Shown: positions 1 to 10,222, counted from the stretch's first letter. The stretch is DNA of 11,367 bases from Phycisphaerae bacterium (GCA_016873355.1 VGXK01000028.1:1-11367); one strand, 5' to 3'. Program-made: numbers and translations. Notes: generated from the sequence alone by a model not told the origin.

Positions 1-190
1 CGGGCGAGTTCGCGGGCCTCCACTCCCCGCCCACCCGATCGGCGAGCCGCACCACGAGGTAGCCGAGGATCGCGGCGACGAAGAGCACCACGACGACCAC
101 GACGAAGACCCGCATGCCCATCCGCCACGCGTCGCTTCGGTTTCGCGGCGCGTCGAACGGGTCCACGAAGCGCTCGGTCTTGACGGCCAT
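1..190 (-). CDS. Start of an unidentified small membrane protein (3'-truncated by window edge)
   Basis: Reading the minus strand from ATG at 190 gives 63 open codons to the window edge with no stop. The product begins MAVKTERFVDPFDAPRNRSD, then has a charged stretch with W22/R23 and a strong membrane helix at about 28-48 (VFVVVVVVLFVAAILGYLVV), followed by a basic-acidic tail with GGEWRPANSP. Direction, codon usage and the clear membrane helix match the genes before it, so I think it is real and may belong to the same transcription unit after a 96-base gap. I do not recognise the family. The N-terminal half with PFDAPRN before one helix is similar in layout to the unnamed protein at 5534-6085, but I see no sequence match. 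No clear ribosome binding site is visible. Confidence 0.62.
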   Translation of the reverse strand, partial: MAVKTERFVDPFDAPRNRSDAWRMGMRVFVVVVVVLFVAAILGYLVVRLADRVGGEWRPANSP

Positions 191-286
191 GACGGGAATC
201 CGCGCCGCACGCGACGCCGCGGAGGAAGTCGGGGACGGGCCGCATCGGCGCCGCGTCCGGATCTGCGCCGCGTCCGGATCTGCGCG
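191..286. other. Intergenic gap between subunit IV and the next gene
   Basis: This 96-base stretch is the longest non-coding segment in the window. It holds a 17-bp tandem duplication (248-285) and no hairpin followed by a T run that would suggest an intrinsic terminator on the minus strand. No promoter consensus stands out. It could hold a weak internal promoter or simply be a spacer in the operon. Confidence 0.55.
248..285. repeat. 17-bp tandem duplication
   Basis: The unit GCCGCGTCCGGATCTGC occurs at 250-266 and again, identical, at 267-283; the 17-base periodicity extends from 248 to 285. It lies just after the subunit IV stop codon (TAG at 289-287). Each unit contains the palindrome TCCGGA. 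A simple recent duplication is the plainest explanation. Confidence 0.85.
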
Positions 287-754
287 CTACGGCGTGTAGG
301 GCGTGAACTTGGCGACCGGCGCGCCGGGCGCCTTCTCCTTCAGCACGTTCTCCACCGCCGGCGGATTGCCGACGAACTGGAGATTCGCATACTGCCGCGT
401 GTCCATCACGCAGAACGCCATCATGAGCACCACGAAGAGAATGCACGCCACGAACATGAGCATGTTGAAGGGGCGATCCCAGCGCAGGTGCATGAAGAAG
501 AGCGCCACGAGCGTGGCCTTGATCACCGCGATTCCGATGGCGATGTGGATGTTGAACTCGCCCACGTCGACGTAACGCACCGCGACGGTGATCGCCGTGA
601 GCACGAGCAGCGCCAGCGCCGTGGCCACGAGCGTTCCCGCGGGCACGAGGTGCCCGACGAGCGGATGACCCTCGCCGTGGGCGCCGTGTCCGTCATGACC
701 GCCGTGTCCCGCGTGCGCGGCGTGCGTTCCCTGTGCGTGCGTGGCGTGCGACAT
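287..754 (-). CDS. ctaF: Cytochrome c oxidase subunit IV (prokaryotic small subunit)
   Basis: This 155-residue protein matches the bacterial oxidase subunit IV family: three membrane helices at about 38-60, 68-89 and 96-117, with the family signature VIKATLVALFFMHLRWD (77-93). It is a small structural subunit of the oxidase. The N-terminal 35 residues contain ten His among Gly and Ala, an unusual extension compared with the ordinary core of about 100 residues. The C-terminus (120-155) is a soluble Pro/Ala-rich tail. The ATG lies seven bases after the subunit III stop, with no convincing ribosome binding site, so coupled translation is likely. It is the last clearly recognised respiratory gene in the block. 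Confidence 0.9.
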   Translation of the reverse strand: MSHATHAQGTHAAHAGHGGHDGHGAHGEGHPLVGHLVPAGTLVATALALLVLTAITVAVRYVDVGEFNIHIAIGIAVIKATLVALFFMHLRWDRPFNMLMFVACILFVVLMMAFCVMDTRQYANLQFVGNPPAVENVLKEKAPGAPVAKFTPYTP

Positions 755-761
755 GCGGTGC

Positions 762-1745
762 TCAGTGGATGAGATAGAAGAGCGGGAAGAGGAAGATCCA
801 GACCAGGTCGACGATGTGCCAGTAGAGGCCGCCGACGTCGACCGGCGTGTAGTACTTCGGCCCGAAGTCCCCGCGCATGCCGCGCCAGATGAGCCACGCC
901 AGCATGAAGCCGCCGACGACCACGTGCACGCCGTGCAGCCCCGTCATGGCGTAGTAGACCGCGAAGAAGAGGTGCGTGTTCGGAGGAAGCTTCCTGTCCT
1001 CGAGATGGAGCTTCTCCTGATGCTCCGTCTGCTCGCGGCTCACGTGCTCCTTGATGCCTTCGGCCCTGGCCATCTCATGCGTCGTGGCGAGGCCCGCCGG
1101 CGCCCTCGCCGCGGGCTTGATCGCGGGCGCGTCGACCGCGGGAAGGGCCGCGAGCACCGGAAGCGCGGGCGCCGTGGGATCGGCGACGGTCACGCCGGCC
1201 GCCGAAGGTTCCGGCGCCGCGGCGAGCGCCTTCGACTCCTCGGCCCCGGTGTGCCCTTCCGGCGGCACGTAGAAGGTCGTTCCCCACACGAGATGGGCGT
1301 GGATCTTGTGCTCGTACTCGAAGTACTTGATGACCATGAAGCCCGCGGCGCCCGCGAGCGTGAGCCAGAGGCACAGCAGCATGGCGCCCTTCTTCCCCAC
1401 TTGCGCGAATCGGACCGCGAGCGCCATCGTGAGGCTCGACACGATCAGCACGGCGGTGTTGACGCCGCCCATCGTCGTGTCGAGGTAGTGGCTTGCGTAG
1501 CTGAAGACTTCCGGGAAGCGGTTGCGAAGCACCGCGTACGCCACGAAGAGACCGCCGAAGAAGAGCACTTCGGTGGCCAGGAAGAGCCACATGCCGAGCT
1601 TGGCGCTGTCGAACTGCTGCGCGTGCGACTCGAAATGATGCGCGAGCGTCGGATCGTGGGCGTGCTCGCCGTGCGCACCGTGACCGTGCGCATCGTGGGC
1701 GCCGGCGTGTCCGTGCGAGGCGGGTTCGGCGGTGATGCTGCTCAC
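762..1745 (-). CDS. ctaE: Cytochrome c oxidase subunit III with large internal insertion
   Basis: Subunit III stabilises the oxidase core and its proton uptake. The 327-residue product has five expected helices: about 52-74 (MWLFLATEVLFFGGLFVAYA), 93-112, 120-140, 257-285 (THLFFAVYYAMTGLHGVHVV) and 305-325 (VGGLYWHIVDLVWIFLF). These match the short bacterial subunit III that lacks the first two helices of the mitochondrial form. It is longer than the usual roughly 200 residues for two reasons: a His-rich N-terminus (11 His between residues 11 and 41) and a segment of about 95 residues (162-255) between the third and fourth helices, of which the first part is Ala/Pro-rich and the last part charged. 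The start is uncertain: GTG at 1745, two bases after the subunit I stop, is preferred; TTG at 1751, overlapping that stop, is possible. Neither has a clear ribosome binding site. Confidence 0.94.
   Translation of the reverse strand: MSSITAEPASHGHAGAHDAHGHGAHGEHAHDPTLAHHFESHAQQFDSAKLGMWLFLATEVLFFGGLFVAYAVLRNRFPEVFSYASHYLDTTMGGVNTAVLIVSSLTMALAVRFAQVGKKGAMLLCLWLTLAGAAGFMVIKYFEYEHKIHAHLVWGTTFYVPPEGHTGAEESKALAAAPEPSAAGVTVADPTAPALPVLAALPAVDAPAIKPAARAPAGLATTHEMARAEGIKEHVSREQTEHQEKLHLEDRKLPPNTHLFFAVYYAMTGLHGVHVVVGGFMLAWLIWRGMRGDFGPKYYTPVDVGGLYWHIVDLVWIFLFPLFYLIH
981..1262 (-). other. Ala/Pro-rich then charged insertion in oxidase subunit III
   Basis: Codons 162-255 of subunit III lie between its third and fourth membrane helices. 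Roughly residues 172-218 are dominated by Ala, Pro and Val with almost no charge. Residues 222-254 are charged and rich in Glu, Lys and His, likely helical (EHVSREQTEHQEKLHLEDRK). The usual bacterial subunit III has a short loop here. Confidence 0.75.
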
Positions 1746-1747
1746 GG

Positions 1748-3465
<1,718 letters not shown>

Positions 3466-3466
<1 letters not shown>

Positions 3467-4650
3467 CACTTCTTCTCCGCCCCCGCCGCCGGCGCCGCGG
3501 TCGTGGCGGGCGCCGCCGGCGTCGACCCCTCCTTGAGCCACTTGCCGGTCTTCGGATCGAACTCGTCGAGGTGCTTCATCATGCCGATGATCGCCTCGAT
3601 CGCCGTGTCGTTGAGCTGACCCTTGAAGGTCGACATGCCCGTCGGCGAGTAGGTGTCGACGACATGTCCCTGGGGATTCAGGATCGAGTCGCGGATGTAC
3701 TCGTCGGCGTTCGCGAATTCCTTGCCGGGGCCGATGACGTCGCGGTAGGACTTGCCGTCGAGGAACTTGCCGCTGCCTTCGTTGACGCGGTCGATGAGGC
3801 CCTTCCACGAGGGACCCGTGAGCCGCGAGCCGTCGAGGCTGTGGCAGGTCTGGCAGCGCGGATAGAGGCGCGGGCCGGCGCGGAAATAGAGCTCCTCCGC
3901 CGGAATCTCGTCGAGCCAGCTCGCCTCCTTGGCGAGCCACGCGTCGAAGTCGGGGCGCGCGAGCACGAAGACCCTGCGGTTCATGTTCGAGTGGCCGGTG
4001 CCGCAGTACTCGGCGCAGAAGAGGTGGTGGTACCTCGACCGACCGGTGGGCTCGTCCGTCTGGAACCAGACCATGCCGTAGCGACCGGGCACGCAGTCCC
4101 GCTTGACGCGGAAGTTCGGAATGAAGAGCGCGTGCAGCACGTCCTCCGAACGGATCGTGATCTTGATCGGCTCGCCTGCCGGCAGGTAGAGGTCGTCGCT
4201 CACCACGCCGTTGGGGTACTTGAACGCCCAGGTCCACTTGCTCGCCACGGCCGTGATCTCGTAGGAGTTGCGCGGCGCGGTGGTGAGCCCCACGTAGCCC
4301 TCGACGCCCAGTCGACTCGATCCCGCGAAGCCGAGCCAGAAGATCACGATCACCAGAATGAGCGGAATCACGAGCCAGGTGAGCTCCATCGGCAGGTGAT
4401 GCGTGGGCCCGTCCATGCGGAAGGTGTGGCCCTTCGGCGCCCGGTACTTCGCCGCGAAGATCACCATGAGCACGGTGATGAGCGCGAAGAAGAAGTAGCA
4501 GAGCCAGTTGATGAAGTTGAACATCTGGTCCAGGCCGTCGGCGAAGGTCGACGCCGCAGGCGGAAGCCAGAAGTCATCGCTCAGGATCGGCGTCGCGCTC
4601 GAGTTCGCGGTGGCCGAGAGCGCGGCGATGGCGAGTGCGGAAAGCGTCAT
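3466..4650 (-). CDS. ctaC: Cytochrome c oxidase subunit II with fused cytochrome c domain (caa3 type)
   Basis: Subunit II accepts electrons and passes them to heme a. This 394-residue protein starts with a short hydrophobic leader, has two membrane helices (about 46-67 and 90-110), then a cupredoxin domain. CuA ligands are visible: H173 in VLHALFIP, C212 and C216 in CAEYCGTGH, H220 and M223. After the cupredoxin (ending near 235) comes a class I cytochrome c domain with CQTCH at 266-270 and a likely Met ligand M339 in SPTGMSTF. This fused domain marks a caa3 oxidase, which can receive electrons directly from its reductase partner. The tail after 375 is an Ala/Pro/Thr-rich low-complexity stretch. 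The ATG overlaps the SCO stop by four bases (ATGA), with GGGAG six bases upstream. The stop overlaps the subunit I start by one base. Confidence 0.96.
3475..3478 (-). promoter_or_regulatory. Ribosome binding site for oxidase subunit I
   Basis: GGAG on the minus strand, followed by an AAGAAG stretch, lies eight bases before the ATG at 3466, inside the last codons of subunit II. It supports the TGATG junction as the true start. Confidence 0.65.
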
Positions 4651-5534
4651 GCGCGGCTCCCGGGCTCGTTCGACCTGGTCTCGGGAAGCGGCGAAAGTCG
4701 TTCGCGCCGGCGCTCGATCAGGCGCAATCCGACGAGGCCGCCCACGATCGCCGCGAGCGTCGCGAGTCCGCCGATCTGCATGAGCCGGAACGCGAACCAC
4801 GAGTACGAGTTCCGATTCGGGTCGTAGACGTGGCACCAGAGGATGAAGCGATCGACGATCGTGCCGATCTCGCCTCCGGAGGCTTCGAGCAGGGCCATGC
4901 GAAGCGTGGACGACGGCTGCTCGGCGCCGTAGAGCTGCCGCGAGACCTTGCCGTCGGGCGTGAGCACGAAGAGGCACGCGGCGTGCGCGTACTCGCCGTT
5001 GTCCTGCTTGCGGAAGCCGAAGCCGACGGCATCGGCGAGCGCCGTGCTGCTCGTCGCAGGACCGGTGAGGAAGTGCCAGCCCTTCTCCGATCCCTTGCGG
5101 CCGTACTCGACGACGTAGCCCTGCTTCTTCGCGGCGGCGAGCTCGTGCCGCTCCTCCGGATTCACGCTCACGCTGATCACGTCGAACTGCTCGCCCGCGC
5201 TCCAGTCGACGCCGTGGAGCCCCGTCACGAGCTTGTTGAGCATCAGGTTGCAGAGCATCGGGCAGCGCAGGTAGCCGATCTGGAGGATCGCGGGGCGGCC
5301 GGGACGCAGGATCTGCCGCAGCGAGATCGGCGAGCCGGCTTCGTCGACGAACTCGATGTCGAGCGGCACGCTCGCTCCGAGCTTCGACGCGTCGATGTCG
5401 ACGCCTTCGAGCTCGTGCGGAACGCCCTCGGCCTTCACCGGCGGCAGCGAGTAGCCGGTGGTCCGCTGCGCGTTCGCGATCGTCGCCGCGGAGGCTGCGA
5501 CGACGAGCGATGCGAGGATCGAGGCGCGGCGCAT
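4647..5534 (-). CDS. SCO1/SenC-family copper chaperone for CuA assembly, membrane-anchored
   Basis: SCO proteins bind copper outside the cytoplasmic membrane and help assemble the CuA centre of oxidase subunit II. This 295-residue protein has a signal peptide (about 1-22, ending SAATIANAQ), a thioredoxin-like core, and the copper site CPMLC (C91, C95) after ILQIGYLR. The third ligand is most likely H184 in EYAHAACLFVLTPDG. The core ends near 235, after which SWFAFRLMQIGGLATLAAIV (245-264) begins a membrane helix running to about 271, then a basic and Pro-rich tail. The C-terminal helix suggests anchoring at that end, with the signal sequence probably cleaved. ATG at 5534 is chosen because it gives a clean signal peptide and a TGATG junction with the gene before; a GTG one codon upstream is an alternative. 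The gene overlaps subunit II by four bases, fitting a role in loading its CuA site. Confidence 0.92.
   Translation of the reverse strand: MRRASILASLVVAASAATIANAQRTTGYSLPPVKAEGVPHELEGVDIDASKLGASVPLDIEFVDEAGSPISLRQILRPGRPAILQIGYLRCPMLCNLMLNKLVTGLHGVDWSAGEQFDVISVSVNPEERHELAAAKKQGYVVEYGRKGSEKGWHFLTGPATSSTALADAVGFGFRKQDNGEYAHAACLFVLTPDGKVSRQLYGAEQPSSTLRMALLEASGGEIGTIVDRFILWCHVYDPNRNSYSWFAFRLMQIGGLATLAAIVGGLVGLRLIERRRERLSPLPETRSNEPGSRA
4657..4661 (-). promoter_or_regulatory. Ribosome binding site for oxidase subunit II
   Basis: GGGAG on the minus strand lies six bases before the ATG at 4650, inside the 3' end of the SCO gene. It supports the ATGA-overlap start. Confidence 0.62.
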
Positions 5535-6085
5535 CACGGCATCGCCCCCGTTCGATCCGATTCGGACGGCGCGGGCGCCGGCCCCTGCGCGCCCGCCGGC
5601 TGCGACGCGGCCGCATCGGCCGCCGCCACCCGCTTTGCGCCCGGCTTCGCCTCGTACTCCTTCGCCACGATCGACATCGCCTCCGTGATCGGAATGCGGA
5701 TCAGCTGCTTCGTGGCGCCCTTGGCGTCCTCCCACGGATAGCGCATCCACGAATTGAGGATCACGCCCTGCGAGAGCTTGTTGTATTCGGCGAGGCCGAT
5801 GAGCCCCTCGTCCCGCTTCAGCGACAGGTCCCGTTCGAGCGTGCGGGCGCTCGCGGCGTCGAGCGGCGCCGTCGGAATCGCGGGCGCCGCGCCGAGCGAG
5901 CGATCGACGACCTTGCGGTCGAACTCGTGATGCTCGGTGCGGAACGTGACGGCGCTGATGAAGATCACGAGCGCCACGAGGATGACGACGCCCGCGAGCG
6001 AGACGAACCAGGTGGACCCGGGTTCGGGATCGTCGAAGGGCTCGAGCTGCGGCGTGCCGCGGGATGATTGGGCGGTGTGGGACAC
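5534..6085 (-). CDS. Unnamed single-pass membrane protein between ActF and SCO, possible ACIII/oxidase accessory subunit
   Basis: I do not recognise a named family. The 183-residue product has a short cytoplasmic-looking N-terminus ending in acidic and Pro residues (EPFDDPEPGS, 15-24), one membrane helix at about 26-48 (WFVSLAGVVILVALVIFISA), then a soluble part of about 100 residues. This part includes a predicted helical stretch (77-106) and the segment RIPITEAMSIVAKEY (130-144). The last 35 residues are Ala/Pro-rich and look disordered. The segment around 112-144, an aromatic-acidic stretch followed by R-I-P-I-x-x-A-M, resembles from memory small membrane proteins encoded beside ACIII or cytochrome oxidase genes in other bacteria; I could not test that. 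The start is GTG (6085-6083), with no ATG nearby and no clear ribosome binding site. The stop overlaps the SCO start by one base (TGATG). Real-gene status is well supported by spacing; function is unknown. Confidence 0.72.
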   Translation of the reverse strand: MSHTAQSSRGTPQLEPFDDPEPGSTWFVSLAGVVILVALVIFISAVTFRTEHHEFDRKVVDRSLGAAPAIPTAPLDAASARTLERDLSLKRDEGLIGLAEYNKLSQGVILNSWMRYPWEDAKGATKQLIRIPITEAMSIVAKEYEAKPGAKRVAAADAAASQPAGAQGPAPAPSESDRTGAMP

Positions 6086-6092
6086 GGTTCGT

Positions 6093-7397
6093 TCAGATGT
6101 TGTGGAAGTGCAGGCTTTCGTCGAGGCGCGGATCCCGCCGGCAGACGAGCGGATGCTCTCGCAGACGCATGAGCGTGAAGCCGGAGATCAGGCCGAGCAC
6201 GCCCGCGAGCATGAGCCAGTTGAGCGGATCGCCGAAGTGCGCCGACTCGTCCGCATGCGCCGCCGCGAGCGCCGCGTAGTTCTCGTGCTTGCCGAGTCCG
6301 TGCGGAATGTGCGGGTGCACCAGGTAGTAGAGATCGAGCCACGCGAACGCGAGCATCCAGATCGCGCCGATCGTCAGGCCGACCTTGTAGCGCTTCGTCC
6401 AGCGGCTGATGAGGAAGAGGAACGGAATGCAGAAGTGCCCGAGCAGCAGCGCCGCGCTCACCCACTTCCACTCGCCGAGCTGCCGCGCCAGGTACCAGGT
6501 GTTCTCCTCCGGAATGTTCGCGTACCAGATGAGCATGTACTGGCTGAACGCGATGTACGCCCAGAAGACGATGCCGAAGGCGAAGATGAGCTTGCCGATG
6601 TCCTGGTAGTGCTCGGCGGTGATGACGCCCTTGAGGTAGCCCGCCGCCTGGAGCCGAAGGCAGACGAGCGCGAGCGCCGAGAAGCCCGCCGCGCAGCAGC
6701 CGGCGAAGAAGTAGACGCCGAAGATCGTGCTGAACCACGCGGGCGAGAGGCCCATGATCCAGTCGACCGAGGCGAAGGTGATCGACAGTCCGAAGAGCAG
6801 CGTCGCCGGCGCCGCCACGCGCTCCATGCGGCTCGAGCGCGCCACGCTTCCGTCCGAATCCTGCGCAACCGAGTTGCGCCAGAAGAAGAACGCGAGCGCC
6901 GCCCAGACCACGAAGTACGCCGCCGCGCGAATGAAGAAGAACTGCGGATTGAGGTAGCCCGCCTTCGCCTCCACGAGCGCCGCTTCCGCCGGGTCGGCGC
7001 TTCGAATCGCCGCCATGTCGAACCACGGCCAGACGATCGAGAGCCGCCCCTGCAGGTGCAGCACGACGAACGGAATGAATCCCGCCCAGAGCCAGAGCAG
7101 GTTCGACATGAGCGCTTCCGCCGGGCGCCGCACCGCCACGCTCCATCCGGCGTGCGTGAGGTGCTGGATGAAGACGAAGAAGAGTCCGCCGAGGGCGATC
7201 GCGAGGCCGAAGAGCCAGTTCTGCAGCCACACCTTCGCCACGTGGCCGGGATCCTCGGAGCGCCAGCCGATGGCGACCGCCACGGCCAGGCAGACGAATC
7301 CCACGAGCAGCGCGAGGCGCGCGGTCGCGGAGAGACCCGTTCCGATGATCGATCGATCGGAGAGGTCGGGGGCGTCGTAGGCGGCGGCGTGGCTCAT
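6093..7397 (-). CDS. actF: ActF, second NrfD-like membrane subunit of ACIII
   Basis: This 434-residue polytopic membrane protein is a paralogue of ActC and the second large membrane subunit of ACIII. It is thought to contribute to quinol or proton handling, though its role is less settled than that of ActC. Conserved features are SVDWIMGLSPAWFSTIFG (210-227), GKLIFAFGIVFWAYIAFSQY (268-287), LIWYANIPEE (289-298), the tryptophan-rich W301/W310/W312 stretch and the C-terminal signature RDPRLDESLHFHN (421-433). About ten hydrophobic segments are visible, starting near residues 25, 62, 100, 151, 196, 227, 268, 312, 340 and 392. The start ATG at 7397 gives the normal N-terminus; upstream bases contain only a short GGAAG very close to the start, so translation may rely on coupling to actE. 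The next gene begins after seven bases. Confidence 0.94.
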   Translation of the reverse strand: MSHAAAYDAPDLSDRSIIGTGLSATARLALLVGFVCLAVAVAIGWRSEDPGHVAKVWLQNWLFGLAIALGGLFFVFIQHLTHAGWSVAVRRPAEALMSNLLWLWAGFIPFVVLHLQGRLSIVWPWFDMAAIRSADPAEAALVEAKAGYLNPQFFFIRAAAYFVVWAALAFFFWRNSVAQDSDGSVARSSRMERVAAPATLLFGLSITFASVDWIMGLSPAWFSTIFGVYFFAGCCAAGFSALALVCLRLQAAGYLKGVITAEHYQDIGKLIFAFGIVFWAYIAFSQYMLIWYANIPEENTWYLARQLGEWKWVSAALLLGHFCIPFLFLISRWTKRYKVGLTIGAIWMLAFAWLDLYYLVHPHIPHGLGKHENYAALAAAHADESAHFGDPLNWLMLAGVLGLISGFTLMRLREHPLVCRRDPRLDESLHFHNI

Positions 7398-7428
7398 GGC
7401 TTCCGTGGTCTCGTGGTCGCGGTCGATC

Positions 7429-8112
7429 TCAATCGAGTCGTGTGCGTGCGTCGGCGGGCACGTCCTCGAGCTTCGCGTTCTGGCTGCGCTGGAGCGCCTT
7501 CACGTAGAGCGCGATGGCCCAGCGATCCTCGACCGGGATCTGCGACGCGTAGCCCGCCATGTTGCGAATGCCGTTCGTGACGGTGCTGAAGATCTGGCCG
7601 ATGGGCTGCACCGTGATCGTCTCGTCGTGCGTGAGGCTCTTGGCCTGCACCCAGGTGGTGCCGTTCACGGGGCCGTTCACGTTCGAGAGCAGCTCCATCG
7701 CGCGCTGGTTCACGGTGCCGTCGCCGCCGCCGGCGAAGCCGTGGCAGACGGAGCAGTAGATGTTGAAGCGCTCGCGGCCCCGCGTCATGAGCGACGCGAC
7801 CGAAGCGCGCTCGACGAGCGACGGCGGCAGCGAATCGGCCCAAGCGCCCCCGACGACGCCGGCGTCGAGATGCGCATCGGCGTGGAGGTGGCCCCTGGCG
7901 ACGGCGCCCACCACCGGCGTGCGCATGGCGCGCTGATCGGCGAAGAGCGGATTCTCCGACTGCGTCTTGAACTTGGCCTGGAAGGCCATGTCCTGGATGA
8001 GGCGCACGGGCTGCTTCGGATTGCGCGTCGAGCGGATCTCGGCGATCACCGCCGGCGGAACGAGCAGGAGCAGCACGACGATCAGCGTGGCGAAGACGAT
8101 GGCGCGCGGCAT
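7429..8112 (-). CDS. actE: ActE, monoheme cytochrome c subunit of ACIII
   Basis: This 227-residue protein carries one class I cytochrome c site, CSVCH at residues 120-124, and a likely distal Met ligand, M185, in NMAGYASQIP. It is the peripheral cytochrome that passes electrons out of ACIII. Residues 5-24 are a hydrophobic leader (IVFATLIVVLLLLVPPAVIA). The following region, with QDMAFQAKF, NPLFADQRAMR and VVGAVARGHLHAD, matches the conserved N-terminal pattern of ActE proteins. Many ActE proteins are lipoproteins, with a Cys just after the leader; here no Cys occurs before C120, so the leader is either cleaved by signal peptidase I or kept as a membrane anchor. A strong GGAGGA ribosome binding site lies six bases before the ATG, inside the last codons of actD. 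A 31-base gap follows before actF. Confidence 0.93.
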   Translation of the reverse strand: MPRAIVFATLIVVLLLLVPPAVIAEIRSTRNPKQPVRLIQDMAFQAKFKTQSENPLFADQRAMRTPVVGAVARGHLHADAHLDAGVVGGAWADSLPPSLVERASVASLMTRGRERFNIYCSVCHGFAGGGDGTVNQRAMELLSNVNGPVNGTTWVQAKSLTHDETITVQPIGQIFSTVTNGIRNMAGYASQIPVEDRWAIALYVKALQRSQNAKLEDVPADARTRLD

Positions 8113-8114
8113 GG

Positions 8115-8728
8115 CTATTCCTCCACCGCCTCGACGCGCCGCGCACCGAGCGATCGCAGCAGACCCTCGGTGCGGCTGCGAAGGAAGTTCGGGTCGCGCG
8201 CGTCGATCGAGACGAAGAAGCGGTCGTCGCTCGCGCGCAGGAAGTGACGATTGCCGAAAAGCGGATGCGAGAGCCGCGGAAGTCCGTTCAGGAAGAACAT
8301 GCCGAAGGCGGCGGTGAGCGCCGAGAGCAGCACCGTGAGCTCGAAGATGACCGGGATGAACGCGGGAATGCTCCAGAACGGCTTGCCGCTGACCAGGAAC
8401 GGATAGCCCGTCACCCACACGAGCGCCCAGAACGAGAGTGCCGTGCCGTTCGTGAAGACCTGGAGCACGAGCGCGAGCGTCGCGCCGGTGAGGCCGCCCA
8501 TGAAGACGAGCACGGGGAGGATCGTGCGGCGGATGCCCATCGCCGCGTCGAGCCCGTGCACCGGGAACGGCGTGTGGCAGTCCCAGAGCGTGTAGCCGGC
8601 GTGCCGCACCCGCTCGGCGGCCTGCAGGATCAGCGCCGGGTTGTCGAATTCGGCGATGAGGCCCCAGAGGCGCCGCTTCGTTTCGGCGGTTCGCAGCGGG
8701 ACCTGCGGCGGAGGCGTGGCGAGCGTGG

Positions 8729-8732
<4 letters not shown>
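8115..8732 (-). CDS. actD: ActD, DUF3341-family membrane subunit of ACIII
   Basis: This 205-residue protein matches the ActD pattern: an N-terminal soluble domain containing LWGLIAEFDNPALILQAAE (22-40), the motif YTLWDCHTPFPVHGLDAAMG (47-66), then two membrane helices (about 71-92 and 119-146 around PFWSIPAFIPVIFELTVL), and a short soluble tail. The tail contains HPLFGNRHFLRASDDRFFV, similar to the DUF3341 C-terminal region. It is a structural subunit of ACIII that binds no cofactor. The start is GTG at 8732, in a GTGA overlap with the actC stop and with a strong purine-rich ribosome binding site at 8750-8741; no ATG lies nearby in frame. The reading frame continues upstream of the GTG only as an actC shadow. 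The stop TAG ends two bases before the actE start. Length is typical. Confidence 0.93.
8119..8124 (-). promoter_or_regulatory. Strong ribosome binding site for ActE
   Basis: The minus strand reads GGAGGA here, six bases before the ATG at 8112. It overlaps the final Glu-Glu codons of actD, so the site is built into the coding sequence of the gene before. Confidence 0.8.

Positions 8733-10218
<1,486 letters not shown>

Positions 10219-10222
<4 letters not shown>

Noticed and set aside
191..286. Possible transcription terminator after subunit IV
   Set aside because: GC-rich repeats are present, but I find no stable stem followed by a run of T on the minus strand, so I do not call one.
114..299. 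61-codon plus-strand frame across the subunit IV downstream gap
   Set aside because: It is Arg-rich, runs through the tandem repeat, and overlaps both the partial gene at 1-190 and the end of subunit IV; nothing supports translation.
3571..4827. 418-codon open frame on the plus strand opposite subunit II
   Set aside because: Antisense shadow rich in Arg, Glu and Val; subunit II carries a complete CuA site and heme motif on the other strand.
5937..7580. 547-codon open frame on the plus strand opposite ActF
   Set aside because: Same Arg/Glu-rich shadow composition, no domain, antisense to a well-supported gene.
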